A stretch of DNA of 23,044 nucleotides from Muribaculaceae bacterium (GTDB lineage Bacteria; Bacteroidota; Bacteroidia; Bacteroidales; Muribaculaceae). The notes below the pieces were generated by a model. That model was not told the origin of the DNA. It ran no database searches and worked only from the letters and a program-made list of their open reading frames with translations. Where the stretch lies: the NCBI GenBank assembly GCA_009775365.1, contig VSPM01000043.1:1-23044 (forward strand), read 5' to 3'. The translations under genes were made by a program, and so were the position numbers. Each line of letters starts with the position of its first letter. The first letter of the stretch is position 1. Shown here in pieces: positions 22,963 through 23,044 of the stretch.

Positions 22963-23044
22963 GCCTGCTATAAACGCGAGTTCGGGATAAGAACTTTATG
23001 TTTTTCAACCAAGCAAAAGACATAGAGTATTGGGCGGCCTTTCA

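Noticed and set aside
1..23044. CRISPR array, tRNA or rRNA genes, defence or phage modules
   Set aside because: I found no regularly spaced repeats, no tRNA-like cloverleaf or rRNA segments, and no integrase, nuclease-helicase or phage structural frames. The genes present are housekeeping, transport and metabolism.

Overview
The window looks like chromosomal DNA of a Bacteroidales bacterium, most likely a gut Muribaculaceae or Bacteroidaceae relative. The evidence is a type III glutamine synthetase, the LL-diaminopimelate aminotransferase route to lysine, an animal/yeast-like GT3 glycogen synthase paired with a short alpha-glucan phosphorylase, an EF-G paralogue with a degenerate GTPase centre, a DUF3127 protein, and repeated promoter boxes of the Bacteroidetes form TAnnTTTG. 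No genus can be fixed by reading alone.

Layout. 1-536 (-): start of a secreted Trp/Tyr/Gly-rich protein that runs off the left edge. 707-1450 (-) trmN6 and 1511-3943 (+) lon are divergent, with promoter boxes only 12 bp apart. 4038-4565 (+) is a decayed GH2 beta-galactosidase, followed by an unidentified ORF remnant and two terminator-like hairpins. 4800-6500 (-) is a SulP anion transporter with a STAS domain. 6735-7409 (-) is an outer-membrane beta-barrel protein. 7410-8486 is a long gene-poor stretch holding two ~150-bp direct repeats. Each repeat reads, on the minus strand, as promoter, ~70-nt leader, hairpin and T-run, so they are probably twin small-RNA genes. 8487-12936 (-) is a likely dapF-dapL-glnN operon joining lysine/peptidoglycan precursor synthesis to ammonium assimilation. 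13176-14351 (-) hemW and 14554-16710 (+) fusA2 (EF-G2) are divergent. 16711-17142 holds three hairpin terminators. 17143-21408 (-) is a glycogen operon (GT3 synthase, then phosphorylase) with an 18-bp perfect palindrome in its leader. 21643-22089 (-) is a DUF3127 OB-fold protein with an SSB-like acidic tip. 22252-22962 (-) is the C-terminal part of a KUP potassium transporter whose frame is closed just upstream.

Most genes are housekeeping or central metabolism. I see no CRISPR array, tRNA, rRNA, transposase, phage or defence gene. The best candidate for something not routinely annotated is the duplicated small-RNA element at 7604-7753 and 8214-8361. Next in interest are the SSB-mimic tail on the DUF3127 protein, the catalytic His to Ala change in the EF-G paralogue, and several operator-like palindromes in promoter regions.
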